Positions 1 through 11,395 of a DNA stretch of 64,000 nucleotides are shown one piece after another. This DNA is from Phocoena phocoena. Taxonomy: Eukaryota; Chordata; Mammalia; Artiodactyla; Phocoenidae. Location: the NCBI RefSeq assembly GCF_963924675.1, contig NC_089222.1:113847316-113911315 (forward strand). Direction: 5' to 3'. Under the pieces are notes generated by a model. That model had not been told where the DNA came from, did no database searches, and saw nothing but the letters and a program-made list of their open reading frames with translations. Each line of letters begins with the position of its first letter. Within the stretch, counting starts at the first letter, position 1. Position numbers and translations under genes: made by a program.

Positions 1-411
1 ACAAGCCTCTCGGGCTGGTGAGTGCCAGTCGGCACCGATCCTCTGTGCGGGAATCTCTCTGCTTTGCCCTCTGCACCCCTGTGGCTGCGCTCTCCTTCAC
101 GGCTCCGAAGCTTCCCCGCTCCGCCACCCACAGTCTCCGCCCGTGAAGGGGCTTCCTAGTGTGTGGAAACCTTTCCTCCTTCACGGCTCCCTCCCACTGG
201 TGCAGGTCCTGTCCCTATTCTTTTGTCTCTGTTTTTTCTTTTTTTCTTTTTCCCTACCCATGTACATGTTGAGCTTCTTGCCTTTTTGGAGGTCTGAGGT
301 CTTCTGCCAGCGTTCAGTAGGTGTTCTGTAGGAGTTGTTCCACATGTAGATGTATTTGTGGGGAGGAAGGTGATTTCCCCATCTTACTCCTCCGCCATCT
401 TGAAGGTCCCC
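1..411 (-). mobile_element. Young L1, 5' UTR end only (continues past left edge)
   Basis: This stretch matches, almost base for base, the start of the full-length L1 whose 5' end lies at 44150 (compare 1-411 with about 43722-44147). Shared landmarks are the GC-rich block from the first base, the cagcgttcagtaggtg segment and the terminal ctcctccgccatcttgaaggtcc. The head-end motif at about 395-411 marks the L1 5' terminus, so the element lies on the minus strand and its body is to the left of the window. It therefore appears to be a 5'-complete copy of the same subfamily. The TSD cannot be tested because the 3' end is outside. Confidence 0.85.
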
Positions 412-589
412 CAGAGGGCAGATTTTATATACAGTTTGATCAATCAGGTAAAAGCTTGTTTAGGGCCTGCACACTCTTTTTCCACCATTACCTCTAGCAT
501 CCTCTTTCTCCTCTTTGCTACCTCCATGTTTATACCTCCAATGCCTATCTCTTGGTCACTCTTGAGCTAATAAAATGAGATTTTCCTCT
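412..589. other. Unassigned junction between two L1 elements
   Basis: This 180-bp pyrimidine-rich stretch lies between the head of the young L1 and the start of recognisable L1 ORF2 sequence at about 590. I see no similarity to the other L1 copies in the window and no gene. It may be flanking DNA or a diverged part of the older L1. Confidence 0.4.
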
Positions 590-1512
590 TCATTTTTCTG
601 GAGCAGTTTGACAAGAATAGATAATAATTCTTCTTTAAATGTTTGATAGATTTCACCTATGAAGCCATCTGATCCTGAACCCTTTGTTTGTTGGGAGTTG
701 CTTGATTACTGATTCAATTTTATTCCTAGTGATCAGTCTATTCAGATTTTCTATTTCTTCCAATTCAGTCTCGAAAGAGTCTATATTTCTAGGAATTTAT
801 CCTTTTCTTGCAGGTTGTCCAATTCGTTGGCATATAATCATTCATGGTAATCTCTTATGATGCCTTGTATTTCTGTGGCGTTTGCTGTAATTCTCTCCTT
901 TTATTTCTGATATTATTTTTCCTAATGAATATGGCTAAAGTTTTATCAATTTTGTTTGTTTTCAAAGAACCACCTATTAATGTCATTCACATTTTCTATT
1001 ATTTTTTTAAGTCTCTATTTCATTTATTTCCTCTCTGATATTTCTTATTTCCTTCTTTTCACTAACCTGGGGCTTTGTTTGCTATCCTTCTTCTAGTTCC
1101 TTTAGGTGTAAGGTTTTACTTTTTATTTGAAAAATTTCTTGTTTTGTGGGGGAGGCCTGTATCTCTATACTTCCCTCTTAGAATTGCTTTTGCTGCGTCC
1201 CATAGATTTTGGAATTCTGTCTTTCATATTCATTTGTCTGGAGGTAGTTTTTAATTTCCTCTTTGATTTTTTGTTGTTGTTGACCCATTGGTTGTTTAGT
1301 AGCATGTTGTTTAGCCTCCACGTGTTTGTGTTTTTTCCAGTTTTCCACTTATAATTGATTTCTAGTTTTGTATTGTTTTGGTTGGAAAATATGCTTGATA
1401 TGATTTCAGTCTTCTTAAATTAATGAGACTTGTGTCCTAACATGGGATCTATCCTGAAGAATGTTCCATGCACACTTGAAAAGAATGTATTCTGCTGTTT
1501 GGGGATGGAATG

Positions 1513-1514
<2 letters not shown>

Positions 1515-1577
<63 letters not shown>
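1515..1577. repeat. (TA)n microsatellite, 63 bp
   Basis: An uninterrupted TA run lies inside the endonuclease-coding part of the older L1, where the young L1 has unique sequence (near 40300). It gives artefactual Tyr-Ile reading frames on both strands. Confidence 0.98.
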
Positions 1578-1580
<3 letters not shown>

Positions 1581-3108
1581 CTAGAGTGTAGTTTAAGACC
1601 ATTGTTTCCTAATTGTTTTTCTCCCTGGACTATATTCATTGATATAAATGGGATGTTAAACTCCCCTACTATGATTGTATTACTATCAATATTTCCCTTT
1701 ATGTCTATTAATATTTGCTTTATGTGTTAGGTTCTTCTATTTGGGGTGCATAGGTACTTAGAAGTGTTATATCCCTTGTAGGATTCATCCTTTTGTGATT
1801 ATGTAATGTTCTTGTCTCTTGTTACAGTCTTTGTTTTAAAGTCTATTTTGTCTGATATATGTATTTCTACTCAAGCTTTCTTTTTATTTCCCTTTGCATG
1901 AAGTATCTTTTTTCATCCCTTCACTTTCAGTCTGCTTGTGTTTTTTAGGTCTGAAGTGGGTTGCCTCCTGTAGGCAGCATACACATGTGACGTTTTTTTT
2001 TCAATCCATTTAGCTACCCTATGTCTTTTGACTGGAGCATTTAGTCAATTTACATTTAAAGTAATCATTGATATGTATGTACTTATTGCCATTTTGTTGA
2101 TTGTTCTCTGGTTGTTTTGTAGTTCTTCTCTGTTTCTTTTTCTCTTGTTCTCTTCCCTTGTAATTTGATGTCTTTCTTTAGTGTTGTTTTTATTCCTTTC
2201 TCTTTATTTTTTGTGTGTCTCTTATAGGTTTTTGGTTTGTGGTTAACATGATGTTCGTGTATAACAAGCTATATTTATAGCAGTCTATTCTACGTTGATG
2301 ATTGCTTAAGTTTGAGCATATTCTGAAAGCACTACATTTTTATTCCCTCCCTCACCCCACATTTTATGCTTTTGACATCATATTTTACATCTTTTTATTT
2401 TGTGTATTGATTAATTATTTTAAATATAGATGATTTTACTAGATTTTTTAACCTTCAAACTAGCTTTGTAGGTGTCTGATCCACTATTTCCACTATATGT
2501 TTGATTTACCAGTGAGGTCCTTTTGTTTCATAATTTCCTTGTTTCTAGTATGGTCTTTCCCTTTCTATTTAAAAAGGCCTCTTTAACTTTTCTTATAAGG
2601 CCAGTTTAATGGTGATGAACTCTTTTAGCTTTTGCCTGTCTAGGAAACTTTTTATTTATCCTTTAATTCTGAATGATAATCTTGCTGGGTAGAGAATTTT
2701 TGGTTATAAGGTTTTTGTTTTTTGGCTTTTTTCTTTTAGCACGTTGGATATATCATGTCAGCCTCTTCTGGCCTGTAACGTTTCTATTGTAAAATCAACT
2801 GATTGTCTTATGGGGAGTTCCTTCTACATAACTAGGTGTTTTTTTCTTGCTGCTTTTAATATTCTCTCTTTAAGCTTGTTATTTTAATTTCACTGTGTCT
2901 TGGTGTGAATCTCCTTGGGTTCATCTTGTTTGGGGCTTTCGGTGCTTCCTAGACTTGGATGTCTGTTTTGTTTGCCAGGTTGGGGAAGTTTTCAGCCATT
3001 ATTTCTTCAAATAGGGTTTCTATTCCCTTCTCTCTCTCGTCTTTCTGGGACTTCTATAATATGAATATTAGTATACTTAATGTTGTCCCAGAGTTTTCTT
3101 AAAACTAT

Positions 3109-3282
3109 CTTTTTTTCCCTTTTATTTATTTATTTATTTGACTGTGCTGGGTCTTAGTTGTGGTACGTGAGATCTTTTAGTTGCAGGATGCGGGATCTAG
3201 TTCCCTGACCAGGGATCGAACTCAGGCCCCCTGCATTGGGAGCATGGAGTCTTAACCGCTGGACCCCTGGGGAAGCCCCCTC
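3109..3282 (-). mobile_element. CHR-type SINE (older subfamily) in L1 ORF1
   Basis: The minus-strand element has a (TTTA)n tail at its left end and the tRNA-like head at its right end (about 3190-3280: gatcgaactc B-box region, then ggggaagcccc). Flanking copies of tcttaaaactat (3097-3108) and tcttaaactat (3283-3293) are the target-site duplication. It is shorter and more diverged than the young SINEs elsewhere. It splits the ORF1 coding sequence of the older L1. Confidence 0.85.
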
Positions 3283-3289
3283 TCTTAAA

Positions 3290-3522
3290 CTATTTTCAAC
3301 TTTTAATTCTTTTCCTTTTTGCTGTTCTGATTGGGTGATTTTCACCATCCTGTAGTCCAGATTGCTGATCCATTCTTCTGAATCTTTTAATCTTCTGTTG
3401 ATTCCCTCTAGTGTATTTTTTATTTCAGTTATTGTATTCTTAGTTCTGATTTGCTCTTTTTTATATTTTCCGTCTCTTTTCTCAACTCTCACTGAGTCAA
3501 TCCATTCTTCTCCCAAGTTCAA
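3290..3522 (-). pseudogene. L1 ORF1p coiled-coil fragment (older L1)
   Basis: An open stretch on the minus strand starts at 3522 and encodes a lysine- and glutamate-rich helical segment typical of the L1 ORF1p coiled coil, including the SEEWISNLD stretch. The frame then runs into the SINE inserted at 3109-3282, so the last part of the reading frame is SINE-derived. ORF1p is the RNA-binding trimeric chaperone of L1 retrotransposition; this copy is not functional. Confidence 0.75.
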
Positions 3523-4895
3523 TGAGCATTTTTATACCTATTACTGTGAACTGTATTTGGTAAATTGCTTTTCTCCATTTCTTTTCATTCTTCTTCTGGG
3601 GATTTCTCTTGTTCTTTCATTTGGAAAGTATTCCTTTGTCTCCCCATTTTGCGTAACTCTGTGTTTTCTTCTATGTGTTAGGGGCTGTATTCCCAGTCTT
3701 CAAATAAGAGTCTTATGTATAAGGTGTCCTGTGGGCCCAGTGGCACAATCCCTTCTGGTCACCAGATCCAGATGCTTCAGGTATAACCTCTGTGTAGGCT
3801 CAATACATCCTATGGTTGAGATTGGGTCATCATTGCTGCAGGTGCACTAGTGAGCAGGATGGCCTCTGGTTCAGCTGGCTGAATGGCTCATCCACAACTG
3901 CTGTGGTTGCCCTGGTGGGTGGGGGTTGGTCCCCAGTCTGGCTTCCTATGAGCTCTGACCATGTCTGCCATAGGCATGGTGTTAGATAGGGTTGGCCCCC
4001 AGCCTGCCTGGCTGCAAGGCCTGGCCATGACTGTTGTGAGCACACTGGGGTACAGGTGTGGGCCCATGAAACAAAAGCCATCTTGGAGGAGTGCCAGTTC
4101 TAGCTGGGGCTGCCCACCAGGTGGAGTGGGGCAGGAGCAGCTTTCGAAGGGCTGGCCAGGGTGGGCAGGTTGGTTGGGGCAAGTCCTCAAGGGAACACTG
4201 GGGTGAGGTCTTGACTTTAGCTAAGTTGATTAAGAATGACAGAAATGTCGCTCTCTAGCATCAGGCCAGCTAGATGGAAGGAGCATTTTTAAAAAAATTG
4301 TGCCCACCAGTGCTTCCGTCACTAGAAAGTTCCAGAAGATCCCTGCCCCTCCAACACCTGCCCCAATATTAGTCAATGACTCTCCTTTTTGTATGACCCA
4401 GTGCTTTCCAAGCTGTTGCCTCTTCTCTGGAACTTGGAACCAGTGAGTTTGGACGCAAGTCCTTTAAGAGCAAAATCTTGATTTCCCATAGCCCTCCAGC
4501 TCTTGCAGATGTAAGCCCCATGGGTTTTCAAAGTCCGATGTTATTGGGGCTCATTTTCCCAGTCCAGATCCCCTAGGCTGGGAAGCCCATTCTGGGGCTC
4601 AGACCCCTCAGTCATCAGCAGGGAACTTTGCTGTTGTGACATTCCTCCTGCTTATGGGTCACCACAATGGTGGTATGGGTTCTGTCTAGACTGAGTCTCT
4701 GCCCTTCCTACCTATCTTGATGTTGCAGTTTCTTTATAAGCTTTAAATAATTTGTAGAACATGTGGAAATGATCTGCTAGTCTTCAGGTTGTTCTCAGAG
4801 ATAGTTATTGTATCTATAGTTGTAGTTTTGGTGTGTCTCTGGCAGGAGGTAAACTCAGGATTTTCCTACTGCACCATTTTAATCCACAAGTCTTC

Positions 4896-5235
4896 CAGAC
4901 AGTATTTTAAGCCCTTTAATTTTACTATTTATTTTAGTACTCATAAGTCTATAAGTTAAGAAGTACTATTATGAGCACTGTGCAAAAGAATAAATTCATA
5001 GAATTAAATCATTTTCCCAAGATTACTCAAGTAGGAAGTGGCAGTATTTGGTTGGTCAGTTTCTGTGTGCATAGGTGGGTAGATGTGTCTGCGTGCAAAT
5101 GTGTATTAATCCTGAAGTAACATAAGCATATGCTATAACCTGCAAGGGAAAGGAAAGTGCCAGATTAGGGTTTCAAATCCAGATAGTCTGGCTCCAGAAA
5201 TGATGATCTTAATCTCAGTGCAGTACTTCTCTGAG
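4896..5235 (-). repeat. MIR SINE fossil with internal insertion
   Basis: Two blocks match the minus-strand MIR pattern. At 4970-5050 there is a decayed gatgaggaaactgaggc-type region followed by a tcacccaaggttac-like segment. At 5165-5235 there is aaatccagatagtctggctccaga, the diagnostic MIR core-to-head segment. About 115 bp of unrelated sequence (5055-5165) separates them. Ancient mammal-wide repeat, no coding content. Confidence 0.65.
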
Positions 5236-5985
5236 AGACCTGAAAATCTAGTTGGGTAGCTAAAATGTACTTATCAGAAGCCTACCCAACAAAACTAGGG
5301 GGTGGGAATATTTAACAAGTACATAGAGAGCTATGGGAATTCAAGGAAGAAAGTTACCACCTCTGCCATGGTGAGCTGGAAAGATAATATGTGATCGGGG
5401 GTGGGATAGTACTTGCGATGATTTTTTTTCTACTTGGTGTCATCCTTAACATACATGCATACATTCATTCACAGGAAATGACTTCTGCTTATTTGAAAAT
5501 AGAGATGTTCATTCGTTTAGTTCTCTGTAAAGAAACAGGAGCTAATCCATAGGCTATAAATATTTCCAAGTTCATTGGAGAGATAAAATACATTTCTAGA
5601 AAGTTAAGTTCTTAATTGTGTATGTGTGTGGAGATAAAATTGTAAACTGGCATGCATTTAGCATTGCAGTGTGTAATAAGAGTGTGTCACTATCTTTATT
5701 CATTTGTTTGTTCTTTAGTATTCTAGAGTAATGAACAATGTGCTATGATCTAGAGGACAGCTGCATACTTTCTTGATAATCATTATAGTATCTGATATAA
5801 TTTCAGAATGACATAACTTTTCCAAAAATAATCAGAATAAGGAAAGTAGAAAATAAGTGAAGGTGTAAAATGCTTAAATAGCTTTAGGTGGGCCCTTGAT
5901 GCTCTTGAGCATTTATATTTAATTCCTTAATCTATTCATTAACAACTCCTTAATAATTTCTCACCCCTTCAGATTACATTACTTC
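5236..5985. other. Unique AT-rich DNA, no feature seen
   Basis: No open reading frame, known repeat or RNA gene that I can defend. A TG-rich patch lies at 5615-5635. Confidence 0.5.
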
Positions 5986-6420
5986 ATGCCATCCTTAGCC
6001 TCTAAGAACATCAAAGCAACCAGAAAGAATTCCAACAAACCGCTACCACCACATTCATGTATCTACCTACCTGTCTGCCAACATAGATGAAAGTCTCTCC
6101 CAGTACCAAAGATAAGCTTTCCATTTTTCTCACTAAAGCTGCCTTTTATGCCATATCTCACTTCCTCTCTGAAAATACTCTGACAATTCTCCCCCCAAAT
6201 CACCAGATTTTCTTCTCTAAAAAATCCTTCCCATTAACCTTCATCACTGTCTAACATACTTTACGTTTTCTTGTTTATCTCTGGTATGGCTATTGCCTCC
6301 ACTACAGTGTAAGCTCTGTAAGGTCAGAGGTGTTTGATGTGTTTTCTACTGCTCTACCACACCACCCTATGATAACTCATATTGCACAATGAGCATTTAT
6401 TGAAAGTATAAATGAGTAGG
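5986..6420 (+). repeat. L2 LINE 3' fragment
   Basis: The plus-strand pattern matches the L2 3' region: the cctcactgaaa/tcttcctc-like block near 6160, then tgtaagctctgtaaggtcagagg (6308-6330) corresponding to the usual taagctccatgagggcaggg stretch, then the gagcatttattgaaa tail at 6390-6405. Diverged, ancient. Confidence 0.65.
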
Positions 6421-8030
6421 ATTTTCAGAAACTTGTGTCAGGTTTTTACATTGGAAGCTCATCATCCAAATTCAAAATAAAATAAAAAATGTAAGCCTGA
6501 AGGGGAAAAGTCCATGCACAGATAATATGACTACAACTTTAAGCTTTTATGTGAGAGTATGAGACTTGGATAGAATCAGGAGGTTATAGAAAGGCAGTTC
6601 ACATTCTTAAAATTTATATGAAACACCAGAACTTCTTAGCTTTCTATGGCATCAGCCTAAAACCTGAAGTTTAGGCTGTATTTTATTCTAATTTTAGGTA
6701 AAGACAAACAAAAGGAATAAGACCTTTACAAATAATGTCTGTGAATTTAAGCTGCTAACTTTAACACAACTCTATATCCTCATGTCTTCTTTCATTTATC
6801 TTCATTTCTCATCCTCAATTGTCTAGTTTTCTGAAGTAACTTTAAATAGCTACTATATGACTCATAAATGCATATTGCAGATGATATACTGTAAAAGAAT
6901 TTTAATCTTTCTTATTCATCTAGCTTTTTTTTTAACTGGTTAGTAACTTAGCCACAAGTGAAATAAGTTTTCTCAGGGGCCTATTTCCCACCTATGTATG
7001 GATTGGGTTGTCAGAATTTAGCTAAATAGGGCTAAAAGAGGATTGTTTCATCTACATAATGACCATAGGATTCTTTCTGTCTCTCTGCACAAAACTTATA
7101 ATCTCTGAAAGATTAACCATATATAATCATTCTGTTTATGGGGAGCTCAGACACTAAGAAGTAATAGAACCTGGCAGTCTTTTCTATTTGAACTACATAG
7201 AAAGGGATTTATAAAGTTTTAGAAGAAAGCTCCCAAAAGCATTGAAAAAAGAATACAATTTTCTTGGCTTTTCTGCAGACAATCCATTGGTCTTAATTGC
7301 ACAAGAGGTTGCACGTTAAAAGTAGGGATAAAAGTTTGTGAAATAGGATGGGGCTTTTAAATCTGTACCCTTGTCAAATTGTCTAATGGAAAGGCATAAA
7401 TAGTATTGCAGTCTATTTTCTGCCAATATTTTAAAATTTCCTTGGAATGTTATTAACTCTTTAATTATATGAGTTTTTCAACTAATACATTTGGAATACA
7501 TCAAATTTTTTTACAATCTATCATACTTTTGAAAAATTAAACAGTATTTTTGGGGAAATAAATGACAACTTTGGTCTTATTGAATGACAATTCTTTCATC
7601 TCTGTTATGTGTGTATGTGTGTATGTATGTATGTCTATATTTTAATACCTAATCTGCTGAAATTAAATAGAAATTACAACACTCAAAAGATTGTAACACT
7701 TAAGGGTAGATATTCTATGTTATTCTTTTTTTGTAACCAGTTATCATAGTTACAAAAACACGTTAAATGAATGAGGTAATAAATGAATGGATGCACTTTT
7801 ACAAATATGTGTATGGTGAAACTAGGGATGGATAGAGCTGTCCGTATCTCAACATGAATCTAACCTACTCCTATTCCAAGTTCAGAGAGACCTGAGGATG
7901 CCTAAAAGCTTGATTGATGGTTTGGTCCAAATTTCATTGGATTAGGTCCATTTACATGAAAGAGCTTGGTTTGAGTATAGTATCTTAGCTTTGAAGAAGA
8001 GTTACAATTTTGAGTGTAACATCTCTCATT
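6421..8030. other. Unique AT-rich DNA, no gene seen
   Basis: No supported gene. A short (GTAT)n/(GTGTAT)n microsatellite lies at 7606-7636. The rest is AT-rich with no repeat that I recognise. Confidence 0.5.
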
Positions 8031-8040
8031 CATATATATT

Positions 8041-8380
8041 TTTTTATAAATTTATGTATTTGTTTATTTTTGGCTGCGTTGGGTCTTTGTTGCTGCGCGT
8101 GGGCTTTCTCTAGTTGTGGTGAGTGGGGGTGTGCGGGCTTCTCATTGCGGTGGTTTCTCTTGTTGTGGAGCACGGGCTCTAGGCACGCAGGCTTCAGTTG
8201 TTGTGGCACGTGGGCTCAGTAGTTGCAGCTCTCGGGCTCTAGAGCTCAGGCTCAGTAGTTGTGGTGCACGGGCTTAGTTGCTCTGCGGCATGTGGGATCT
8301 TCCTGGACCAGGGCTCGAACCCATGTCCCCTGCATTGGCAGGTGGATTCTTAACCACTGCGCCACCAGGGAGCACCCCCC
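8041..8380 (-). mobile_element. Long CHR-type SINE (about 330 bp)
   Basis: The element reads on the minus strand. Its tail is at the left (ttttggctgcgttgggtctt) and the tRNA-like head at the right (ccactgcgccaccagggagc at 8357-8376). It has the long internal part with repeated ctcagtagttgtgg-type units (8215-8270) that is absent from the young 190-bp SINEs. Imperfect TSD: catatatatt at 8031-8040 and catatattta at 8382-8391. It sits at the edge of an L2 fragment. Confidence 0.9.
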
Positions 8381-8395
8381 CCATATATTTATTCA

Positions 8396-9100
8396 ACAAT
8401 TAATATGTGAACAATTATTATCTGTCAGTAGCTGCTCTGGGCACTGGAAATGACCTCAATGAACTCATATTCCATTGGGAATATAGACAATAAACAAGTG
8501 TAGTAATGAATAAAATATGTAATCTCTGGTAGGGATAGTTTCATTGAAATAAATAAAGCAGGGAAATGAAGCTGAAAATGGTTCATGATGTGAGGGTCTA
8601 CATCTAAATATGGAGGTCAGGAAAGACCTCATTCTGGAGGTCACAAGTGATTTGAGAGCAGAATATTGGGAAGAATAGTGCATTAGTCCAAGTGGGCAAT
8701 GAAAATTGTACAAACCTTGGTCTGTGAATGGACATAAAAAGAAATGTTTGGATTTGAGAAACATTTTGGAAATAGAGTCTACAAGACATGCTGATAACAT
8801 TTTCTAAATCAAGCTTGCAGGGGGTCTGAAGTTGTGGGGAAGAGTGTTGCTAAAGGACCAGGGATATAAAATAGCCCTTGAAACTTGATTTCTCTATGTG
8901 AAAATCATTGGGGGTCTGCATAAGTGGATCTGAAGCTAAGCAGATAGGTCTGGAACGGATACAGGAATTTGGAGACATTCATAGTTGGTTTTTAAATCTG
9001 CCTCAGGAGATAGAATCTACAAGATAGTATATAGAGAGAATAGTAAGTTAACCGTGGTGTCCTGGAGTGTAGCCATATTCGAGTATCAGAAGAAAAGCAA
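8396..9100 (-). repeat. L2-like LINE fragment
   Basis: Minus-strand L2 signature: tattcaacaattaatatgtg...tcagtagctgctctgggcactggaaatgac (8391-8450), then a caataaacaagt block and a gaggtcaggaaagacctcattctgg block (8611-8640). The later part to about 9100, with atagaatctacaagat, fits the usual upstream extension less securely. Confidence 0.6.
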
Positions 9101-9595
9101 GGGATATGCAAAATTCAGGCAGTCTGCTTAGCAGTAATCATCCAAATGAATAGTATAAAATGTCTCAGCCCTACTCTGGTATTGATGCTCAGCAGTGGTA
9201 CTTCAATACCTATTAAGGGGGTTGGTGGAGGGGTGGGTGTAGAACTGGGAAGTTGGAGAATGGAAAGAAGTTATGTACTTGCCCGAAATAGCTTGGTATA
9301 CTAAGCACATTTTCAAGACTAGCTCTCAGGCCCAGAGAAACGAGACTGGAAACCATATACCCATTGGGGTTACAAGCTGGAGACTAGATGTCAGAAACAA
9401 GGCAGGAGAGTCAGAGCTCTGGTGTCTACTTCTCCTCGTTGTGAGGGCACTGGAGCTCAACGAATTATGCCAACCTTACTAATTGTGGGCTCTGGCTGTA
9501 TTCTTTGAGGTTAGATAAATGGCTACTTGACTATAATTCCTCAGTTTCCCCCTTCGATAGTATCATTAGCTTTTAATAGTTTATCTGACTGTACA
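9101..9595. other. Unique DNA, no feature seen
   Basis: No gene or recognisable repeat. G-rich patch at 9215-9260. Confidence 0.45.
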
Positions 9596-10045
9596 TACTC
9601 GAAGTATTTATTGAACCTACCTGTGCCAAATACTTTTCCAAGTTTGAGGGAAACAACCGTGAACAAGATCAATAACTCTGCTTTCATGGATCTTATCAGA
9701 CTCCATAGAAGGAGTAAAGGATAATTAAGGATAGTATTAGCTGTGGTAAAAATTTAAATGTAGAGAATAATGTGAAAAATTGATGACTAGGGAAATACTA
9801 TTATCTTTTGGGCAAGAAGGTCAGAGAAAGCTTTTCTGAAGGAGTGAGATGTGAGCTGAGATTAGTGATAAGATGTGACAGGAAAGAGGACCCTGTAAAT
9901 ATTCAGGGTTACAGCTCTCTACGCAAAGGGAACAGCTAGGGCAACAGCTCTTACCTTGATGTGAACTTGATATGTGTGAGAAATCAAAAGAAGGCTGAAG
10001 TTTAATGAGCAAGGAGGTGGTGGGTTTAAAATGAGACCAAAGGTA
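9596..10045 (-). repeat. L2 LINE 3' fragment
   Basis: Minus-strand L2. The block tatttattgaacctacctgtgccaaatact (9604-9633) is followed by gaacaagatcaataactctgctttcatgga, ggtcagagaaagcttttctgaagga and gtgagctgag (9818-9860), and gggaacagctagggcaacagc (9928-9948). The order and spacing are those of a decayed L2 3' part. Confidence 0.75.
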
Positions 10046-10144
10046 TAGTTACACTTTTTATTTAACAAGTTAATCCTAATAGAAGTGAGGAAAACCCCAT
10101 TTTTCTATCCCTATGATACTAAGTTCCAGGCTAAATAAGTCTTA

Positions 10145-10390
10145 TATAAGGCCCATTATGGTAGAAAGAAATTCAAATCCTACCTCTGCAATTTCATAAC
10201 TGGGTGTTTGGGCAATTTATTTAATCCCAAATTCTATGTATTTTCTCACTTTAAGATTGGAATTAAGTACTCCATAGTGTTAAATAGTGGTATATCCCTT
10301 TTAGAGTTGCTACTTGGATTAAATTAATATATGTAAAAACACATAAATTGAATCTAGCATAGAGTGTACAATGTGTGCTACTATTATTAC
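10145..10390 (+). repeat. MIR SINE fossil
   Basis: Plus-strand MIR order: aaattcaaatcctacctctgca (10169-10190), then tgtttgggcaatttatttaatc, then ctcactttaagattgga, gagttgctacttggattaaat, and a ctattattac tail at 10380-10390. Ancient, strongly diverged. Confidence 0.75.
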
Positions 10391-10879
10391 TACCGAAGAC
10401 CAGTGAATCAGATAACCCTCAGCTATTACTCACAACTAAATGAGAATTCTCTTTAACTATAGATAAAGATGTCAATGCCCAGTATTAATTCAACCATTAT
10501 CAAAATGCTACCCAGATACAAAGCAGAGTAAATTAGGATGTTCTGATGGCTTGGGAACCATTAGTCATGAAACAAGCTCAGTGTTATCAAATAAAAAAAA
10601 AATCAATACAGACATTTTCATCTGGTGGCTTCTGGAGGCAAATAGAAAATACCAGAGAAAAAAACCCCAGTGGATGTCACCACACATTTTGTTTAAGAGT
10701 TACCGACTCTTTTCTTTATATCAATGAAATTGATAACACTGATTATATTTGAAAATGGATTTCAGAAAATGCATGACAAGTATTATTTTGTATAGTCTTC
10801 TTGTAATACAGACTTAAAGAATGCATGGGATGAGTAAGTCAATCTCTGCAAAACTTAAAATTTACAATAGTCCTGTAGA
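10391..10879. other. Unique AT-rich DNA, no gene seen
   Basis: No repeat or gene that I can support. A 68-codon open stretch (10546-10752) has no recognisable similarity and ordinary AT-rich composition. Confidence 0.45.
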
Positions 10880-11395
10880 ACGTTATTGATTGGGAGAGTA
10901 GGACAAGCTCACAATGCTCCCAGCAGTAGCCCCTGAGCAGCTGAGGTTTCCATTCCCAGCTCCGCCGTACTGCCAGTGATAAGTGAGGTGCATTATTTGG
11001 CTGATCCTATGGAGCTATGGAATATCAAAAGGCCCAGCATCCCAGGAGAGAAAGGTGAGGGAACACAGTCTTCTGCAACGTGATGAATAAGGTTCTTCCA
11101 CACCAGCAGCTGCCAAACAGATGAGCAGCTTTTTACAGAGTCAGGGTACACAATGTGAGCTGGGCCCAGAACTAATCAGATGTAATTAAGACAGACATGT
11201 TATGGTCCAGTAGTGTTGACAGGGTTGGAATTCCTGTAGCTTTAAATGAAGCATGTTATAATCAGGATCTAATTGAAAATCTGGAAGTGATACAAAACCT
11301 TTACCCTTCAGGGCCTAACAGGAGGTCTCTTTGGGTCCTGGTGTGCACCTTATTAGATTGTGAATGCTCAATTAGACAGTTAACGTAAAAAAAAG
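10880..11395. promoter_or_regulatory. Candidate conserved non-coding element
   Basis: A repeat-free block with more balanced base composition than its flanks. It contains several homeodomain-type cores: gtaattaag (11182), ctaattgaa (11268), and tgctcaattagacag (11365). It also has a cagctgagg E-box-like site (10938) and a second cagcagctgcc (11105). No long reading frame, splice-site structure or repeat similarity explains it. Conservation is inferred from appearance only. Confidence 0.3.

Larger units (their letters stand above)
590..4895 (-). mobile_element. Older L1, 3'-truncated: part of ORF2, ORF1 and 5' UTR
   Basis: Read on the minus strand, 590-2080 is the N-terminal half of L1 ORF2. 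It aligns with the young L1 at 39380-40830 through shared landmarks such as the Pro-Gly-Pro-Asp-Gly region near 680 and the endonuclease region near 1440-1500. ORF1 follows at about 2600-3530 and a 5' UTR at 3540-4895. The 5' UTR differs from that of the young L1s, and stops and frameshifts are frequent, so this is an older subfamily. A TA microsatellite interrupts the endonuclease region (1515-1577) and a SINE interrupts ORF1 (3109-3282). The reverse transcriptase palm and everything 3' of it are missing. Confidence 0.85.

Noticed and set aside
1420..1730. Open frames with long Tyr-Ile repeats
   Set aside because: They are translations of the TA microsatellite.
3830..4206. Overlapping open frames on both strands as a gene
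   Set aside because: They fall in the 5' UTR of the older L1 and show no conserved domain.
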